A DNA stretch of 64,000 nucleotides. Source: Gemmatimonadota bacterium. GTDB lineage: Bacteria > Gemmatimonadota > Gemmatimonadetes > Longimicrobiales > Gaopeijiaceae. The DNA lies in NCBI GenBank assembly GCA_029262115.1, contig JAJCZZ010000108.1:27639-91638 (forward strand), given 5' to 3'. The notes beneath the pieces were generated by a model that was not told where the DNA came from, made no database searches, and saw only the letters and a program-made list of their open reading frames with translations. Positions 53,040-61,678 of this stretch are shown here, piece after piece (position 1 is the first letter of the stretch; the number at the start of each line of letters is the position of its first letter). A program made the position numbers and the translations under genes.

Positions 53040-54773
53040 CTACGAACTCAGCATGTCGAAGTAGCTGGATATCGAGAACCCGGTGGGATCGACCCAGTAG
53101 AGTTGGCCTTTGGTGAAGTGCCCGGTTGTCGGGAAGTAAGGTGGGGGCGCGGTCGCACCACACTTGTCGTAGCTGTATCGCTTGACGTACCCCGTTCCGC
53201 CGTTCCACCCGATCGTGCCAACCGCCCCGCGGGTGTTCTGGATGATCCCACCGGTGAGGTAGAGGCAGCCTCGGCCCCAGTTGGATCCTTCGCACTTCTC
53301 GGCCTTGGTCGCCCCACTCGCGTAGTTCTCGACCGTGAAGATGTCGAGCGCCAACACGATCCCGTGGATGAACTCGTTCTGGGTATCGTCATAGCTGACC
53401 CAGTTGTTGCCGGGCCCAGGCTGTTGCGCCGAATTCATGGTGTTGTCCGCGACGATGACGTCGTCACCGCTGAAGATGCCCAGGATGTCGTCACAGGTCC
53501 CCAGGCCGGGGTCGCTCGCGTAGGTGATGTCGTCTCCGATGATGATGTCGTCGTTCGACGCGAGCGTGACGCGGCCGCGGAGGACCCCGCTTATGACGAC
53601 CTTCCCGTTGACGTAGATCACACCCTTGAAGTCGGGGTTCAGGGAGCGGTCCAGCGGGAAGAGGTACTGGGCCTCCGGCTTCCCCGCGAGCGCCGGATGG
53701 ACGGCCCCGGTCCACTGGTCCCAGGCGCCCTTCGAGTCGGTGGGTGTGAACCCGCCGAAGATGGAGTCGGCGCCCCCGAGGTAGCAGCGCCTCTTGCTGT
53801 TCGAAAGCGATGCCACCCAACTGTCCGGGCCGTTCCAGGGGTGATCGGCGGCCGCCACGAACGTCCCATCCGGATGGTAGTGACCGCACTGTTGCGAGTT
53901 GCGCAGTCCGGTCGAGGGTGCGTCCCCCGAGACCCACCGAGCGTCCGTGGATCGGTACACCCGGAAGAACCCTTCGTCCGCCCCGGCCACGCTTCCGTCG
54001 AGGTCCAGGTCCACGGCCACGAATTCGATCCGGAGATACGCTTCGCCGCTCCCACCGGGAGAGCCGGTCGAGAACGACGTTCCACCGGCGGCCGCCTGGG
54101 TCTGGAGCTTCGTAAGTTCGGCGGTCTCCGGCATGGGGATCGTGGCCGCGCTCTCCTGATACCCCTTCTTGAATGTGCCGTACGACGAGCCCTGCACCGA
54201 CTTCGCGGTGGTCACGTCCTCGTGGAAGGTGGCTCCGGACGAGTAGATCTTGAGGTAGTCGTTCGTGTGGACGGGACCGAACAGCTGGTCTCCTCCACCG
54301 AACGAGATGTTGGACGGCTCGATGTCCGTGAAGTAGGCGAACTTCGCGAAGCTCTCTTCGAACACCTGGCTTCGCCGGACGACGGCCCCGCCTCCGGGGT
54401 CCCGCACGACGGAGACGATGCTTCCGAACACGCCGTACTGACCGGAAGTGGTTCCGGTGGGTCCGACGTACACCCAGCGGCGGAGGCCAGGGATGGTGTC
54501 GCCGGCGCCGTCCATGACAGGCACGCCATTCTCGAGGGTGGTATACCCCGCGTCCGGGTAGAGTGCGTCGTCGCCGTTCACGCGGGCACGGGCCCACTCG
54601 AGTCCCTCGAGGGCGGCGGCGTCGAGGTTGCTCTGCCGGTCGTAGTAGCGGTTACCGAGCGTATGCGCCGAGCCCATCAGAGCGGCGCCGGTCGCCACCA
54701 GTGCGACGATCACGACCACCAGCATGACGGTAATGAGTGCGAAGCCGTTGGGTGCGACGGGTCGATCGTTCAT
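53040..54773 (-). CDS. PilX-like pseudopilin-operon protein
   Basis: A 577-residue last gene of the operon. The N-terminus NGFALITVMLVVVIVALVAT is a type IV pilin-like helix without the usual Gly-Phe cleavage site and Glu5, as in PilX/GspK-type minor proteins. A large beta-rich C-terminal region includes a Ca-binding-like AVDLDLDGSVAGADEG and many Asn/Asp/Gly loops (NDDIIIGDDITYA). It may cap a pilus or secretion pseudopilus. The ATG at 54773 has GGAG at good spacing; an ATG at 54794 overlapping the previous stop is possible. Confidence 0.72.
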   Translation of the reverse strand: MNDRPVAPNGFALITVMLVVVIVALVATGAALMGSAHTLGNRYYDRQSNLDAAALEGLEWARARVNGDDALYPDAGYTTLENGVPVMDGAGDTIPGLRRWVYVGPTGTTSGQYGVFGSIVSVVRDPGGGAVVRRSQVFEESFAKFAYFTDIEPSNISFGGGDQLFGPVHTNDYLKIYSSGATFHEDVTTAKSVQGSSYGTFKKGYQESAATIPMPETAELTKLQTQAAAGGTSFSTGSPGGSGEAYLRIEFVAVDLDLDGSVAGADEGFFRVYRSTDARWVSGDAPSTGLRNSQQCGHYHPDGTFVAAADHPWNGPDSWVASLSNSKRRCYLGGADSIFGGFTPTDSKGAWDQWTGAVHPALAGKPEAQYLFPLDRSLNPDFKGVIYVNGKVVISGVLRGRVTLASNDDIIIGDDITYASDPGLGTCDDILGIFSGDDVIVADNTMNSAQQPGPGNNWVSYDDTQNEFIHGIVLALDIFTVENYASGATKAEKCEGSNWGRGCLYLTGGIIQNTRGAVGTIGWNGGTGYVKRYSYDKCGATAPPPYFPTTGHFTKGQLYWVDPTGFSISSYFDMLSS

Positions 54774-54790
54774 CGGAGTCTCCAGAGACG

Positions 54791-55951
54791 TCATGGGATC
54801 AGGACCGGTCCGGCCGTGGTCAGGGGAGAGAGAGACGGGGTACAGTCTTGCGCGGCCAAGGCGTATTCGTATGCGCTGCCGGGGGTCACCGTGGCGTCCG
54901 AGTACGAGTACGTGGGCGCACCCGCCGGAATGGCCAGGTAGGGATCGCCCCAGGTGAGGGCGCCGGCGTCGCGGCGCCAGATTACGTAGCGAACGACGTC
55001 GGCCTCACCACCCGCCTCGTCGACCGCGGGGTTCCAGGTGAGCTGTGCCGCGGGCTCTCCCCCGGTCAGGACGGTCGCCGAGGCCGTGAGCACGGACCCG
55101 AGAATCGGGGCGGACCCGCACGTCGACAACGTTCCGAGTCCGGCGTTGGGAAGCGCGATGAGACGGTTCATCGCGACTGTCGCCTCTGCGTCGCCGGTGC
55201 GTCCGTTGGTGGCCGCGAGGCTCAGCACCACGGCCCGAACACTGTCGGCCAGAGCGGACGTGCCGGTGTCGGAGGCCGCGAGGTGGATGTCCGATTCGTG
55301 CCGGAACGGTACGAGGGAGTCCGGCACGGGAATCAGTGCCTGAGCACCCGTCCCGTCATCTCCATAGCGCTCGTAGGCGAAGAACGGCTGCGTCCCGTTC
55401 CTCAAGAGATTCCGAGCGATGACTTCGGGCCCCCCGGCGTTGACTTGCCGAAACAGCACGTAGTCGTCGGTCCGTGCGGTGGAGCTGTCCGCGCGGAAGA
55501 AGAACACGATGACTTCGGCCGGGCTCGCCACTCCGGGGGTGACCTCGTAGGTCGTATCCGGAAAGCTCACGCCCGCGTTCGGGATGGCGAATCCGCCCGA
55601 CGGCGCCGACACCTGTCCCGTGGGTGCGTCCGGGTCATGGAAGACGGCAAACGGATCGTTCGCCACGTTCGTCGCGTAGTCCGCGGAGAAGGCGACGACG
55701 TCGTCGCCGCCGTAGTAGAGCGACGGCTGAGATTCTGGCGTGTTCGTGCCGAGGGTCTCCAGGTCCTGGCTGAGCGTCGTGGCCGCGTACCGGAGATTAC
55801 GCAGCGCCACGAGTCGGTCGACGGCGGACTGGAACGCGCTGTTCTGCTGCGCCATGAACGACAGGGCCGTGGAGATCACGATCAGGAAGATCGTGAGCGC
55901 AACGATGAGCTCGGTCAGGGTCATTCCCCGGCGGTCCCTTGGGATGTTCAT
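54791..55951 (-). CDS. PilW-like minor pseudopilin
   Basis: A 386-residue protein with a class III-type prepilin leader of nine residues and cleavage site RRG/MTLTELIVALTIF, Glu at +5, then a hydrophobic alpha1 helix and a long beta-rich globular part. The C-terminal third looks like a fibronectin-type III domain (PAAQLTWNPAVDEAGGEADV). Minor pilins of this class prime assembly of type IV pili or type II secretion pseudopili. The ATG at 55951 is 9 bp after the PilV-like stop. Confidence 0.82.
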   Translation of the reverse strand: MNIPRDRRGMTLTELIVALTIFLIVISTALSFMAQQNSAFQSAVDRLVALRNLRYAATTLSQDLETLGTNTPESQPSLYYGGDDVVAFSADYATNVANDPFAVFHDPDAPTGQVSAPSGGFAIPNAGVSFPDTTYEVTPGVASPAEVIVFFFRADSSTARTDDYVLFRQVNAGGPEVIARNLLRNGTQPFFAYERYGDDGTGAQALIPVPDSLVPFRHESDIHLAASDTGTSALADSVRAVVLSLAATNGRTGDAEATVAMNRLIALPNAGLGTLSTCGSAPILGSVLTASATVLTGGEPAAQLTWNPAVDEAGGEADVVRYVIWRRDAGALTWGDPYLAIPAGAPTYSYSDATVTPGSAYEYALAAQDCTPSLSPLTTAGPVLIP

Positions 55952-55959
55952 CGGAGGCC

Positions 55960-56355
55960 TCACGGGGCGGCGACGACGATCTGTCGGGAGATCGCCGGCT
56001 TGAGGAAAGGGCCGGCCACGGTCACGGAGATCCGCTTGTAGTCCAGCGCGACCGGAGTCGTCTGCTGGACGTGGACCACGATGGTCTTGCGGGTCGTGCC
56101 CGCTCCCAGCACGTCGTTCTCGGTGCCCGCATAGAGGGTGTCGAGTCCCGCGTACCGGGGATCCAGCCGCACCCTCGAGATGCGATCCTCCACGAGTTGG
56201 AGGGCGAGCGCACGACGCTCCGCGCTGACCGCGGTCGTGGTCAGCTGGCTGGCCGACGCACCGAGACCGAGCACCGCCACCGACAAGATGACGAGGGCCA
56301 CGACCACTTCGATGATCGTGAAGCCGGCCCCGGACCGGTTGGATGGGGTCAGCAT
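55960..56355 (-). CDS. PilV-like minor pseudopilin
   Basis: A 131-residue pseudopilin: short leader, cleavage site SGAG/FTIIEVVVALVILSV with Glu +5, then a small globular domain (ERRALALQLVEDRISRVRLD). It overlaps the GspH-like gene end by 7 bp. It belongs with the PilW-, PilX- and GspH-like genes to one minor-pilin operon transcribed leftward. Confidence 0.82.
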   Translation of the reverse strand: MLTPSNRSGAGFTIIEVVVALVILSVAVLGLGASASQLTTTAVSAERRALALQLVEDRISRVRLDPRYAGLDTLYAGTENDVLGAGTTRKTIVVHVQQTTPVALDYKRISVTVAGPFLKPAISRQIVVAAP

Positions 56356-56993
56356 GAGACTTCCCAAGCGCCGGTCCGGAACGAGAAGCACCGAACCGCC
56401 CCGGTCGCTCGCTCCACCGTGAGGGCACGGACGGAAGAGGCGGAGCCCGCGAGCGACCCCTCGAGCGGGCGGACGTAGATGACGCCCTCCGACGACGCGC
56501 TCCCATTCCTGTGGAACGTCAGAACGGGATCGGACGAATCCACTGAGAAGCTTATCGGTCCGCTTTTTCCGCCCAGGAGCGGAGCGGTGCCGGTCCCGAA
56601 TCCCATCGTCTCGGGAAGTTCGACGACCCTCTGGTCCTCGCCGGCGTCCGGAACACCGTCGTTGTCGAGGTCCTGGTGGATATTGAGGCGGCGGTCGCTC
56701 AACTCGAACGTCACGTGGACGTCGTGCTGGCGAAGGACGGCCAGGCGTTGTGCAGCATTCAGTCCGAGCGCGACCTCACTGGCGGCCGAATCGGCTCGCC
56801 ACCGCCCTGGCGAAAACATCGGGGCGGCCATAGACGAAAGGACTCCCACCACGGCCAGAACGAACACGAGCTCCACCAGCGTGAAGCCGCACCTGACCGG
56901 CCGGCGCCGAGAATGCCGCGACGGCTGCCGCGCCGCCCCGCTTCCGCACGTTCCGGCGGGGGTGCATCTTGTGTGAACGGTTTCTCGGCTCAT
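56349..56993 (-). CDS. GspH/FimT-like pseudopilin with long leader
   Basis: A 214-residue pseudopilin, first gene of the operon. The cleavage site is RCG/FTLVELVFVLAVVGVL with Glu +5. The leader is 36 residues, far longer than the usual 6-15; no in-frame ATG, GTG or TTG closer to the site was seen by reading. A GspH-like beta domain follows (NIHQDLDNDGVPDAGEDQRV, with an acidic Ca-binding-like loop). The divergent LytTR regulator starts 226 bp away. Confidence 0.78.
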   Translation of the reverse strand: MSRETVHTRCTPAGTCGSGAARQPSRHSRRRPVRCGFTLVELVFVLAVVGVLSSMAAPMFSPGRWRADSAASEVALGLNAAQRLAVLRQHDVHVTFELSDRRLNIHQDLDNDGVPDAGEDQRVVELPETMGFGTGTAPLLGGKSGPISFSVDSSDPVLTFHRNGSASSEGVIYVRPLEGSLAGSASSVRALTVERATGAVRCFSFRTGAWEVSC

Positions 56994-57218
56994 GCCCGTA
57001 AGTCCCTGAAAATACAGGAGTTCCTCGTTCGGACCGACAGGCCCTATTCAAATCAACCGGGAGGCCGAGTAGGTGAGCAATCGCCGTGCGGTGGGAGGTG
57101 TGTCAGGACGGTGAACGGCTGGTGCACGCGGTGAACTGCGGTCCCTGCCGGCCGGCTTGCGAGACAGCTCCCGAGGTACGCAATTGGAGTCGGCACTTAT
57201 TTCCGAGGAGGGCAAAAT

Positions 57219-57953
57219 TTGATACCCACCGCGGTGGTTGCGGACGACGATCACCTCGCGCGCGAGAGGCTCAAGGATCTCGTCGCCGCAGACCCGGTCG
57301 TCCGTGTGATCGGGGAGGCGGCAGACGGGAGTGAAGCCTTGCGAATTGTGGACGAACTCGAGCCCGATGTGCTCTTCCTCGATATAGAGATGCCGGTGTT
57401 CAACGGCCTCGAAGTTGCCAAACGGCTCCGTCACAGGCCCACCATCGTTTTCACCACGGCCTATGGGCACTATGCCGTGACCGCGTTCGAGCTCGCCGCC
57501 GTCGACTACCTTGTAAAGCCGTTCGGGCCGGACCGCTTCAAAGAGGCGATGAACCGGGTGATCGGTACGCTCGAACGCCCTCGGGAGGAGTCGGCTGAAC
57601 GTATGCAGCAGGCGATCGAGCCGGGCGATGTCCTCGAGCGCCTTTTCTTGCGAGACAAGGACCGGATCCTGCCCATCAGCGTGGATCAGGTCATCCGATG
57701 CGAGGCCGAGGGTGACTACGTCGACGTCTGCACGTCGGGCCGGTCTTTTCTCGTGCGCCTTCGGCTGCAGGACCTCGAGGAACGCCTTGCCGGGCGCTTC
57801 CTGCGCATCCACCGCTCCCACCTGGTCAACCTCGACCACGTGGAGCGATTCGAGCAGCACGATGACGCCCGACTTGCTGCGGTGATGTCGGACGGAAGTC
57901 GGGTTGTGGCCAGCAGGGCGCGATCGCGTGACCTCCGCCGCCTGGCCCGCTGA
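57219..57953 (+). CDS. LytTR-family response regulator
   Basis: A 244-residue regulator: N-terminal receiver (AVVADDDHLARERL, phosphoacceptor Asp55 in VLFLDIEMPVFNG, Lys in DYLVKPFGP) and C-terminal LytTR DNA-binding domain (VIRCEAEGDYVDVCTSGRSF, FLRIHRSHLVNLDHV). The start is TTG at 57219 with a strong GAGGAGG; no nearer ATG. It overlaps the LytS-type kinase gene by 26 bp, so the two are a pair. Confidence 0.93.
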   Translation: MIPTAVVADDDHLARERLKDLVAADPVVRVIGEAADGSEALRIVDELEPDVLFLDIEMPVFNGLEVAKRLRHRPTIVFTTAYGHYAVTAFELAAVDYLVKPFGPDRFKEAMNRVIGTLERPREESAERMQQAIEPGDVLERLFLRDKDRILPISVDQVIRCEAEGDYVDVCTSGRSFLVRLRLQDLEERLAGRFLRIHRSHLVNLDHVERFEQHDDARLAAVMSDGSRVVASRARSRDLRRLAR

Positions 57954-59601
57954 CGGCGGGGCGGACGGCCTCTCCGAGACCCATCCGCCCGACATTCGTG
58001 AGATCCGGCAAGCGTTCGGCAAGGCGGCCGCTGGCGGACGGTGGGCGCAGCTTATGCTCGTCCTGGGCATTTCCACCGCCTTGTCCGCCGGCCTGTCGCT
58101 CTTTGGACCCGCCCGGTACGTAGGCAGTGCGCTCGACGTAGCGCTGGTCCTCGGCCCTTTCGCCGCTGCCGCGGCGTGCCTTGGGGCTCGCTCCGCGGCC
58201 GATTCGGGCGGACGGGCACCGTGGCTCCTGATGACCATCGGATCGATGCTCGCCGCGGCGGGGCACGCACTTTCGTCGTCGGCGGCTCTACAGGGGCTCT
58301 ACCTCGAGTTCCCCAGTCACGAGTTCCATCTGATCGTGTTGAGCCACTTCGCGTTCGCGGAGGGCGCGATTCTGGCGCTGCGGCCGGCACAGGAAGCTCG
58401 CCTTGCCGTCGAGATCGCGCTCGATGGAATGCTGGTGCTGATGGCCTCGTCGCTCGTGGTGCTGGCATTCATCCTCGACGCGCCGCTCACCCAGGGCTGG
58501 TTGACGATGCCGCAGGCGGTCGGAATGCTGGTGGGGCAGTTCGCGATCGCCGCCTCACTCCTGTTTCCGGCCCTGCTCGTGTTCTGGCGGGACACCGAAC
58601 TCGCTGGGCCGGTGGTGGACGGGGTGCTCGTCACCGCGGTCTTCCTCGCGTTCGGCCACTTCTTCGTGGCCCTCGGGCTGGACCCGCTCCCGGGCTCGGA
58701 GCCGCCGGCCATGGAGTGGGTGCGACTGGGGGGCTGGCTGGCGCTGGCGCTCACGGCGTCACTTGCCATGGTTCGACCTCGGGCGACACCGGTGGGGGAG
58801 CGTCGCGAACTTGCGGCGCGCCGCTTCCGTCAACTGATCATTCCGTCCGCCGCCCTCTTTCTCGCGGGGTGGGCGGCCTTTCGTTCTGATGACGTCAGTG
58901 ATGCCTCTCGCGTCGTGGTGGCGGCAATGGGCGTGCTGCTCGCGCTCCGCGTCGGGGCGGCCCTCTACGCGGTGGAGAGGGAGTCACGGGATCGCGAGAC
59001 GGCGGAGCGTGTGGCCGGGCGTGCCCGACTGCGTGCTGTCACCGCCCAGATGCAGCCGCACTTCCTGTTCAATGCGCTCCACTCGCTGTCGGCGCTGGTC
59101 CGGCGCGATGTCACCGCCTCGGAAAATGCGCTCGAGCAGTTGGGCGGGCTTCTACGCTACGGGCTGGATTCCGGCGATGATACGGTTCGATTCGCGGACG
59201 AATGGAAGTTTGCGCGAGACTACCTCGCCCTCGAGTCCTTGAGGCTCGGGACCCGGCTCACGGTCAAAGAGGACGTGTCGGACGCGGTCCTCGAACTCGC
59301 GATACCGCCGTTCGTGATCCAGCCGCTCGTCGAGAACGCCGTCCGGTACGCCATCAGCCCGTATCCGGCGGGCGGCTGGGTGGCCGTGAACGCCTGGCGA
59401 GAGGGTGATGTCCTCCACGTCGAGGTCGGGGACTCCGGCCCGGGTGCGTCTCCCAGCGTGGTGGCGAACGCGCCGGGCGTGGGTTTGCGCGGAGTAAGGG
59501 CACAACTCGCCACGCACTTCGACGACCAGTGGGACCTGCGAACCCGTCGAGACGACCGTGGCTTCTGGATCCGTATCGTGATGCCCGCGGACGAGGACTG
59601 A
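57928..59601 (+). CDS. LytS-type membrane histidine kinase
   Basis: A 557-residue kinase. About seven transmembrane helices lie in residues 40-350, followed by a His_kinase domain with His378 in QMQPHFLFNALHSLSAL and a HATPase domain (QPLVENAVRYAI, GDSGPG, GVGLRGVRAQL). This is the sensor class that pairs with LytTR regulators. GTG at 57928 was chosen, giving overlap with the regulator; a TTG at 57904 is possible. It is convergent with the Gly-Asn-rich gene 9 bp away. Confidence 0.88.
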   Translation: MTSAAWPADGGADGLSETHPPDIREIRQAFGKAAAGGRWAQLMLVLGISTALSAGLSLFGPARYVGSALDVALVLGPFAAAAACLGARSAADSGGRAPWLLMTIGSMLAAAGHALSSSAALQGLYLEFPSHEFHLIVLSHFAFAEGAILALRPAQEARLAVEIALDGMLVLMASSLVVLAFILDAPLTQGWLTMPQAVGMLVGQFAIAASLLFPALLVFWRDTELAGPVVDGVLVTAVFLAFGHFFVALGLDPLPGSEPPAMEWVRLGGWLALALTASLAMVRPRATPVGERRELAARRFRQLIIPSAALFLAGWAAFRSDDVSDASRVVVAAMGVLLALRVGAALYAVERESRDRETAERVAGRARLRAVTAQMQPHFLFNALHSLSALVRRDVTASENALEQLGGLLRYGLDSGDDTVRFADEWKFARDYLALESLRLGTRLTVKEDVSDAVLELAIPPFVIQPLVENAVRYAISPYPAGGWVAVNAWREGDVLHVEVGDSGPGASPSVVANAPGVGLRGVRAQLATHFDDQWDLRTRRDDRGFWIRIVMPADED

Positions 59602-59610
59602 GCTCTTGAC

Positions 59611-60006
59611 TCAGCCCGCTCCGGTGGGGGGTTTGGTCGACTCCCAAGGGGCCTGCGTTGGTGGCCCCTGATTCCACGGGGCCTGCGAGGACGAAGGCTC
59701 GGGAGCGAACCTCACGTCGGCGCTGAACGACTGAGCGGTCGGCGACAGACCTCCCCGGTTGCCGTTCCCGTTGCCGTTCCCATTTCCCTTCCCGTTCCCA
59801 TTTCCGTTCCCGTTGCCGTTCCCATTTCCCTTCCCGTTCCCATTGCCATTGCCGTTCCCGTTGCCTTTGCCGTTTCCATTGCCTTTACCCTGAGTAGGGA
59901 GGGAGGCGAGCGCAAAGGAGTGCACGGCGGGTGGAACGAAGATCGACTTACGGGCCAACTCGACGAGGAATGCTCGGCGGGTCGACGGTTGGGCCGGTGT
60001 GCTCAT
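59611..60006 (-). CDS. Gly-Asn-repeat protein, paralogue 1 of an unrecognised family
   Basis: A 131-residue protein. The N-terminus has a twin-arginine-like STRRAFLVELARKS, then FVPPAVHSF, TQGKGNGNG and a run of about 45 residues of Gly-Asn/Gly-Lys dipeptides. The tail has GGLSPT and the end QAPWESTKPPTGAG. A paralogue with the same conserved blocks lies 153 bp upstream on this strand. The h-region after the RR is weak for a Tat signal, so export is uncertain. The encoding DNA is a near-perfect hexamer repeat. Confidence 0.65.
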   Translation of the reverse strand: MSTPAQPSTRRAFLVELARKSIFVPPAVHSFALASLPTQGKGNGNGKGNGNGNGNGNGKGNGNGNGNGNGNGKGNGNGNGNGNRGGLSPTAQSFSADVRFAPEPSSSQAPWNQGPPTQAPWESTKPPTGAG

Positions 60007-60131
60007 GGCTCGGTCGTTGGGTCGGGAAGAGGACGCCCGAAATAGAGAGCGTGTGCCGGCCGCTTCGCAAGATGGTCGACGGTGGGCTGTCGCTGGGCGC
60101 GGTGACGTGCTGCTCCGCTCGATAAACGGAG

Positions 60132-60149
60132 TGCGCCGCCGGCGGCGCA
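60132..60149 (-). terminator. GC-rich palindrome after the second Gly-Asn gene
   Basis: TGCGCCGCC-GGCGGCGCA is a perfect 18-bp palindrome 9 bp beyond the stop of the gene at 60159. It can fold to a 7-bp stem with a CCGG loop. No U-tract, so a weak or Rho-assisted terminator. Confidence 0.35.
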
Positions 60150-60158
60150 GTGGCCGAT

Positions 60159-60536
60159 CTACCCTGCAGAGGTCGGCGGCGTGGCGGCCCAGGGAGCCTG
60201 GGCCGGCGGCCCGCTGTGCCGGGGTGCGGCCGACGGCGGAGCGGGAGAGAAGGTCGATCCTTCCTCCGCCTGTCGGGTGGTCGGGGACAGCCCACCGCCG
60301 TGCCCGTTCCCTCGACTGTTTCCGCGGGTGTCGCGCCCGCGTCCGCGACCGTTTCCATGAGTCGAATGTCCCTTCCCGTTCCTTCCGCTGTTCCCGTTTC
60401 CGTTCCCCTTTCCCTGAGTTCCGATCGCGCCGATCGAAAAGGAGCGCACCACCGGCGGGACGAACGGTGAGCGCCCCGCGAGATCCACCAGGAACTCGCG
60501 GCGGGTCGGCCAGTCGGGGTGCATGCACACGGGCAT
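60159..60536 (-). CDS. Gly-Asn/Gly-Arg-rich protein, paralogue 2 of an unrecognised family
   Basis: A 125-residue protein (121 if started at the ATG at 60524). It shares with paralogue 1 the blocks TRREFLVDLA, FVPPVVRSFS, TQGKGNGNG, GGLSPT and the C-terminal QAPWAATPPTSAG. The middle is more degenerate (NGRGRGRDTRGNSRGNGHG), so the two genes diverged long ago while both ends were kept. It could be a secreted polymer or adhesive peptide, or a precursor to be processed; neither is shown. Confidence 0.62.
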   Translation of the reverse strand: MPVCMHPDWPTRREFLVDLAGRSPFVPPVVRSFSIGAIGTQGKGNGNGNSGRNGKGHSTHGNGRGRGRDTRGNSRGNGHGGGLSPTTRQAEEGSTFSPAPPSAAPRHSGPPAQAPWAATPPTSAG

Positions 60537-60779
60537 CGGCGGTTCGGAGGAGCGTCTCCCTCATACCTCGGCCGGCACGAGCGGTGCACACAACCACCGA
60601 TGAGGCGGGCGGACAGATCGTGCGGTGGAGCGACGGAGTGGTCGACCAACGGCGTCTTCGCCGCCGATCGGGGCGACGGCTCGGGTGGGAAGGACGACCG
60701 GCCCGAACCCGGACCGGTCGTCCACGCCGCTATCGTGGCTGGAAGGAGAACGTGAGCAGGGCCACTCGGTCTTTGCTCG

Positions 60780-61298
60780 TCAGATGAAGACGATCTGGGC
60801 GCCAGCCGTCTTCTCCCAGAAGTCCATAGCGGACAGGCTGCCCTTCACCTGGGGAATCAGGTCCATGTCGTCCAGATCGAACATCTCCATGGCGAGCTTG
60901 CACGCGTAGAGTTCCGCTCCTGCGTCGTCCAGCGTCTCCAGAAGCTCGCGGACGTCCGGAATGTCCAACTCTTCCATCTTCTTCTTCATCATCTTGGTCG
61001 CAAGAGCCTCCATCCCCGGCAGACCCATGATGGAGTGGGGCATCGGGCTGGAGGGATTTCCGAGCATGCCGGCGTGGAGGCGGTCGACTTTCGCCGCCGT
61101 GACGATGTCCATGCCCCAGAACGTGAAGAAGATCATCGCTTCCATGCCCATCATCCGGGCCGCGTTGGCCATGATGAGTCCCGGGTACGCCATGTCGAGC
61201 GATCCCTTGGAGCAGATGATCGCCACCCTGCGAGCGCTCTCATCCTGGCCGGCGGCTACCCTGTCGCTCGTCGGCGCGCTCTCGAGTACGGTGCTCAT
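60780..61298 (-). CDS. DsrE2-like (DsrE/DsrF superfamily) protein
   Basis: A 172-residue DsrE2-type protein: RRVAIICSKGSLDMAYPGLI, MIFFTFWGMDIVTA, SPMPHSIMGLPG and the C-terminal ELYACKLAMEMF with a conserved Cys used for sulfur-carrier function in this family. It has a Met-rich Asp/Met tail region (DLDDMDL). It overlaps the TusE-like gene by 1 bp (TGATG style). It probably takes part in persulfide transfer with the neighbouring proteins. Confidence 0.85.
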   Translation of the reverse strand: MSTVLESAPTSDRVAAGQDESARRVAIICSKGSLDMAYPGLIMANAARMMGMEAMIFFTFWGMDIVTAAKVDRLHAGMLGNPSSPMPHSIMGLPGMEALATKMMKKKMEELDIPDVRELLETLDDAGAELYACKLAMEMFDLDDMDLIPQVKGSLSAMDFWEKTAGAQIVFI

Positions 61299-61615
61299 CA
61301 GACGCATCCTTTCGGTTTGGTGAGACCAGCGATCCGGGCGGCCAGAATGCCCGGACCCTTGGGGAACAGCGTGTACAACTCTTTCGTCGGGACGCCCAGC
61401 ACCTTCGTGATCCGACGAAGGGATGGCGGGGTGCCCTTCTCGGCCGCGTCGCGACGGCAGAAGTCGATCACTTGCCAGTGCCGCTCGGTGAGTGGGTCGA
61501 TGCCCGCTTGCCGTGCGAGATCGTCCGCGACTTCCGGTGTCCACTGGTCCGGGTTGAGGAGGAATCCACCCTCGTCCACTTCCAGCGCCTGTCCTGCCAG
61601 CGTGATGGTACTCAT
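61298..61615 (-). CDS. TusE/DsrC-like sulfur-carrier protein
   Basis: A 105-residue DsrC/TusE-family protein (DEGGFLLNPDQWTPEVADDL, FCRRDAAEKGTPPSLRRITK, LFPKGPGILAARIAGLTKPK). Only the penultimate Cys104 of the C-terminal arm is present. The second Cys of DsrC, 11 residues upstream, is Ala, so this is the one-cysteine TusE type that accepts a persulfide rather than a DsrC trisulfide carrier. AGGAG precedes the ATG. Confidence 0.87.
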   Translation of the reverse strand: MSTITLAGQALEVDEGGFLLNPDQWTPEVADDLARQAGIDPLTERHWQVIDFCRRDAAEKGTPPSLRRITKVLGVPTKELYTLFPKGPGILAARIAGLTKPKGCV

Positions 61616-61678
61616 GCTATGACTCCTATTGGTTGTACCTCATTTCCCGGGCCGGCCCGTCCGGCGGGGGTGCCATCT

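Noticed and set aside
53010..54941. 643-codon plus-strand frame opposite the PilX-like gene
   Set aside because: Pure antisense shadow of a gene with a proper pilin-like N-terminus and operon context.
59755..59890. Non-coding hexamer microsatellite
   Set aside because: The hexamers are in frame inside a protein whose two ends are conserved in a paralogue, so the tract is coding.
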